A stretch of DNA of 64,000 nt, from assembly GCF_002127325.2 (NCBI RefSeq), contig NC_035449.2:147538931-147602930 (forward strand), given 5' to 3'. Shown in pieces: positions 60,186 to 64,000 of the stretch (positions are counted from its first letter, which is position 1; each line of letters opens with the position of its first letter). This DNA comes from Helianthus annuus (taxonomy: Eukaryota; Streptophyta; Magnoliopsida; Asterales; Asteraceae). The translations under genes and the position numbers were made by a program. The notes beneath the pieces were generated by a model. That model was not told the DNA's origin and made no database searches. It saw only the letters and a program-made list of their open reading frames with translations.

Positions 60186-61652
60186 CATTAATTTCTATTT
60201 TTATTAATGTTAATTCATTTCTCTTTTTAATATTTATTATTTATTACTGTTCATTTCGTTGGTTGTTCAATATAAGGATAATTTTAAAGTTATTGTTTGA
60301 TTAGAAAAAAAATCCAAATTACATAAATAAGTACATTATATGAGAACTTTGAATATAATAAATAGTTATAAGAGGTAAATGAGGATAAATAATTCACTCT
60401 TTACACTATAAAAATACATGTTTAATATATGTCGATAACTCATTTAACTTTAGTAATTTTGTTTTTCTCTCGTAACTTAAGTGAACATAAAAATAACAAA
60501 GTACGTACTAGTAATCAATTTGTTTTCTCAATGCTTCGATATAAGTATTTTGAAAAAAAAATAGAGTTATGTTTGAAATAAAGCATTTTTTCTGCTATCG
60601 AATTATCCGGATAGGTATTCATTTTTATGGATTTCAGCTCTCATGCTACAAACTACATATACATATAACCCAATTATTTTTAATAATTTTATTTTATTCT
60701 AACAACTTACTTTCTTTATTTTTTTAATAAAAAATTAAGCATACGGTTAGTTTTTTTTTTTAACTTTTAATATAAATTTTATTAAAAATGAGTTGTATTC
60801 GAAATATAATGCTTTTCATTTGGAACAAAACAAACTATGAAGACATGCAGCTTCTTTGGTTATCGTAATGTCGTATATGTGACAAGTTGTTACAAAATAC
60901 GCTCACCATCTTTTTTACCGGACGTCTCGCCGCATAGCGCGGGTGTTTCACCTAGTTTAGTACATTTTACTTTGTTTTTGTCTACATCTCCAAACTTTAT
61001 TAGGTGAAACAAAATTTGAGAATAGGAATTTAGTAATTTACTTACTTTTTATTTTTCACTACAACCATTTATCTACTAATAACACCCATTAAATTTAGTA
61101 ATTTTTTATAACCATTTACTAATAACTCCCATTAAATTTAATAAAATAAGAATAAAATATTCAAATGCTATGATATTATCAAAATGATCGACTTATTATT
61201 TTTTTAATAACATTATATTAAAGGGCCTATATTTCTACTTGCATAGGTCCCTCGAGAGCCACAAACGATGGCCCTGCCTAAATCCAAAAAAGAAATTTGG
61301 GTTATCCCTAAACCTTTCTTCTAGATCCGCCACTAATGATCGTGTTAAAACAAAACATGATCATGTTGTGAAAGCCAGCCCATTGTGTTTTAGACCAAGA
61401 AGGTGAGGTAAACTAACATGATCATGTTAAAACAGAAACATGATCATGTTATGAAACCCAACCATTACCCATGCTACGTTTTAACTGAAAGAACATGTTC
61501 ATGTTTAACATAAGCGTGATCATGTTGAACCATGATTGCGTTTCAAACCTGGAGCACGTTACGTTTTAGAAACTGAAAGAACATGATCATGTTTAACAAA
61601 AGCATGATGATGTTGAAACTGATCATGTTAAAACAAAACATGGCCATGTGAA

Positions 61653-61831
61653 CATTGGTGAAGCTTGGGGGGTCGATTTTTTCCAATTCTAGGGGGGAAG
61701 AAAACGTAAATGTATATACATAAAAATTTCTATACGAAGGTACTGTTCATAACACTACGCGTCGAAAAGTTCGGGGGGGGGGGGGGGGGTTGGCGGGCGC
61801 CCCCTCCCGCCCCAAGGAAGCTGCGCCCATG
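61653..61831. mobile_element. hAT-like MITE, 179 bp
   Basis: An exact 8-bp duplication CATGTGAA (61645-61652 and 61832-61839) flanks a segment whose ends pair (CATTGGTGAAGCTT against CATGGGCGCAGCTT, 10 of 14). Contains an 18-20 base G run at about 61771-61789. Confidence 0.65.
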
Positions 61832-62330
61832 CATGTGAAACCCAATTGCGTTTTAAGACCTGGAAGGTAAAGTAAGTTATGTTAAAGAACATGATCTTGC
61901 TAAAATAGAAACATGATCATGTTGGAACAGAAACATGACCATGTTAAAACTCATGTTACGGAAACACGACCATGTTAAATAGAAGTCAAACCCTATTACA
62001 TTTTAGACCTGGAGTGTGTGTTTTAGAGACCTGGAGTGCGGAACAAAAGCATGACCATGTTAAAACATAAACATGACCATGTTAAAACCCATTGCGTTTT
62101 AGAACCTGCAACTGCAAAATCTTTATTTAGGTTTCATTGCGTTTTACGTATCTGGGTTTTTGATTTTTCCAAAAGTATAACAATAGTATACTCGTTTTAA
62201 AGATAAAAAATGCTCGTTTTTACGGTGCAATTTTTATAAAAAAATAATGTCGTATGAAAGAGTTATTAACGTTTAAAAAACGAGGGGAATTGGAGGAGAT
62301 AGAAACTATTGCTTTAGATTGACTAGAATA

Positions 62331-62512
62331 CCCCTACACAAACGCAAACTCACGCGCCTTTTTTTGTTCAATTTCACTCATTTAATCTTAACCCTTGATT
62401 ACTAAATAAGTAAGTAGATGGACAAGATTACTTACTAGCCTTCCTAACCCTTATAACACATGCTTTTAGTTATATAACACAATTTCAAAATTTTGATAAC
62501 AAAAAATTATAA
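62331..62512. other. AT-rich spacer left of the Helitron
   Basis: No gene or clear repeat seen. Confidence 0.4.
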
Positions 62513-63686
62513 TCTATACTATATAATAAAAGAAACCTGTTTTGGGACACTTGTCATTCTCTCATTTAATTGATTAAAATTATTAATAATACTAATAATA
62601 ATAATAATATTTAATCTAAATTAATACAAATTCTTATTATTAATAATATTTAATCAAATCTAAAATCTAATCTAATACTAATTTTTATTATCAATAATAT
62701 TTAATCAAAGCTAATAAGAATTCATACGAATTCTAAAGTTGATATTAACTTTCAAATAATTAAAAAAAGAATCCACCTAACATCAAAAAATATCACGTAT
62801 GTATTGAATTATGTCAACTCAATTTGTTAATGATCACGAAATCAGATGAGTTATTTGTGTAGGAAAACTTTGATGGGGTTAAATGAAATACATCAGGCAT
62901 AGTGGATGTGGATGTGGATGTATGATCATGACATCAAATAAATTAAATATATACATGATTTCTTGATAAGGGTAGTGGGTGTGGGCGTGGCAAGGGGCGT
63001 TGTTGGCCCTTTAACGTTGTGTACATCACCCCGGGTTAGCGTTTTGTTGGGTGTTGCCTGTTTGGCATAGCAATAGTGCTTAGCGTAGAACGCTGGCCTG
63101 GGGTTACGTGTTTCTATTATCTTTATCATTTAGTACGGTTAACCGATTTATCATCAAACAACCTCCCCACCTATTCAATCATATGATTTTTCAATCTTAT
63201 ATTAACTAAATAAATAAAGATTAACATTCAATCTTATCCTACTTTAAATATAAAAAAATCCGTTAGTTCAGATTAATATTCATTCTTATCATACTTTAAA
63301 TATAAAAAAATCCGTTATTTTTTTTAAATATTTTTTTTATTATTTTATATATTAAATCATATTTATTCAACCGATGTAATACATGGGGGTTTTTAAAAAT
63401 ATAACTTTTTTTATTATTTGGTAAACAATATTACATTTATTCAACCCGTGTAATACAATGGTTTTAAAGATATAATTTTTTTATTATTTGGTATATAATA
63501 TTACATTTATTTATCCCGTACAATACATATGGTTCTTATAGATATAACTTATTTTGTTATTTAATATATAAAATTACATTTCTTCAACTCGTGCAATAAA
63601 GGATGCTTTTAAAAAGATAATGTTTTATTATTTGGTATGTAAAATTCATTTATTCAACCCGTGTAATACACGGGGTTATAACCTAG
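62513..63686 (+). mobile_element. Non-autonomous Helitron with repeated tail hairpins
   Basis: Starts TCTATACTATATAATAAAAG after an A and ends with CTAG before a T (AC-CTAG-T), the A/T insertion site of Helitrons. A perfect hairpin CCCGTGT-AAT-ACACGGG (63658-63674) sits 8 bp before CTAG. Length 1174 bp; no Rep/helicase coding. Five related tail units precede the end (see 63365-63686). Confidence 0.88.
63365..63686 (+). repeat. Five tandem Helitron-tail units, period 70-74 bp
   Basis: ATTCAACCCGTGTAATACA-like cores start at about 63365, 63439, 63510, 63582 and 63652. Spacers share TTTTTATTATTTGGTATATAA. Only the last unit has the intact hairpin and the CTAG terminus; the others have mutated stems (e.g. 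CCGATGTAATACATGGG). Confidence 0.85.
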
Positions 63687-64000
63687 TTATAAATATACTA
63701 AATGTAATTTTACGTGCTATAAATATAAGTATTATAAAGATAAATTACTTGTGCTATAATTTTTAGAGTTAAATGATTAAATTTTGAAAAAAAAGTAGTA
63801 AATATTTTACATTAAAGGATTGATTAGTTATGTAATATTAAATAGAGTAAATTGCTTTTTTGGTCCCCTCCAACATTTAAAGAGGATGTGGATGGATATT
63901 AGTTAGGTGGATTAAAATTGTAATGAATTGAAACTTGGGTGTGTTTTTTTGTAAGAATTTTCAGATTTGTAAATTTTGCAAGTTAGGTGGATTAAAATCG
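63687..64000. other. AT-rich right edge of the window
   Basis: No gene seen. AGTTAGGTGGATTAAAAT occurs twice (63903 and 63979), a small repeat running into the window edge. Confidence 0.5.

Larger units (their letters stand above)
59232..60955. mobile_element. Segment bounded by two outward-facing Helitron-like 3' tails
   Basis: On the plus strand CCGCATAGCGCGG at about 60930 is followed by GTGTTTCAC and CTAGT, a Helitron 3' end at 60955. At the other side the minus strand has CTCGCCGCAACGCGCGAG (59267-59250) followed by a degraded GTAGT. Both hairpins share CTCGCCGCA..GCGCG. The 5' ends are not identified. Confidence 0.45.
58655..61335. mobile_element. hAT-like non-autonomous element (2.7 kb)
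   Basis: Ends TAGGGGCGGATTTA and the complement of GATCCGCCACTA are inverted. The flanks ATGATCAT (58647-58654) and ATGATCGT (61336-61343) match at 7 of 8 positions, as expected of an 8-bp hAT duplication. No transposase is visible. The interior holds a GGTACC-rich segment, a (TAA)n tract, two Helitron-like tails and a degraded tRNA-like stretch. Confidence 0.75.
58274..62330. repeat. Array of GCGTTTTAG and ATGATCATG motif repeats, interrupted by transposons
   Basis: Left part (58274-58654): repeated ATTGCGTTTTAGAAAA and TTTTTGTGTTTTTAG words. Right part (61336-62160): about 16 copies of AACATGATCATGTTAAAAC variants mixed with GCGTTTTAGACCTGGA. ATCTGGGTTTTT occurs at both limits (58274 and 62150). 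No coding. The array is split by the hAT-like element at 58655-61335 and a MITE at 61653-61831. Confidence 0.7.

Noticed and set aside
59244..60188. Minus-strand frames rich in Tyr and Val over the GGTACC segment
   Set aside because: Compositional products of GGTACCG repeats; frames are short and overlapping.

Overview
This is a plant nuclear window: AT-rich, one intron-containing plant gene, and otherwise almost entirely transposable elements. The mix of repeats (Athila-, Tat- and Tekay-like Gypsy elements, a large Copia element, CACTA, Mutator-like, hAT-like and Helitron elements) suggests a eudicot, and from memory of such repeats most likely a composite (Asteraceae). That family call is inference, not something the sequence proves.

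Layout: 1-580 is a foldback element. 1310-6423 (minus) is the only intact host gene I can support: a four-exon DUF630/DUF632 protein (NRG2/REL2-type, 869 aa predicted). 7047-8158 is a Mutator-like non-autonomous element with a near-match 9-bp target duplication. 8371-~11185 is a Helitron-like element (minus) carrying exon-like fragments. 11269-22395 is a second copy of the same Mutator-like family with a perfect 9-bp target duplication, split by a 9.9-kb Copia retrotransposon (11775-21717). The Copia LTRs differ at about two positions but its gag and pol are broken. 22396-23668 is spacer with small duplications and palindromes.

23669-58273 is a deep nest. The base layer is Tat-like Gypsy sequence: a minus-oriented LTR (23669-24560), a truncated gag, a spliced antisense ORF (40898-37686), and a plus-oriented 3' LTR (41366-58273). 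An Athila-like element (25187-37030) sits inside the Tat gag. An Athila-type solo LTR (41806-57852) sits inside the Tat 3' LTR. That solo LTR is split by a non-autonomous Gypsy element on the minus strand (42725-56884). The left LTR of that element is split by a CACTA transposon (43052-47927) carrying pieces of a plastid-type pyruvate kinase and a DnaJ gene. The CACTA in turn holds a MITE (44617-44941). Target duplications support each of these insertions and fix their relative order.

58274-62330 is a degenerate array of short motifs (a GCGTTTTAG core and an ATGATCATG core), interrupted by a 2.7-kb hAT-like element (58655-61335) and a 179-bp hAT-like MITE (61653-61831). 62513-63686 is a small Helitron whose 3' tail hairpin is repeated five times with a period of about 72 bp.

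Most notable patterns: paired GC-rich palindromic boxes confined to non-coding parts of the Athila-like element and found at a matching offset in the unrelated-sequence solo LTR; a tRNA-like A-box/B-box unit with exact tRNA spacing in both LTRs of the minus-strand Gypsy element; gene-fragment capture in the CACTA; and the repeated Helitron tails.
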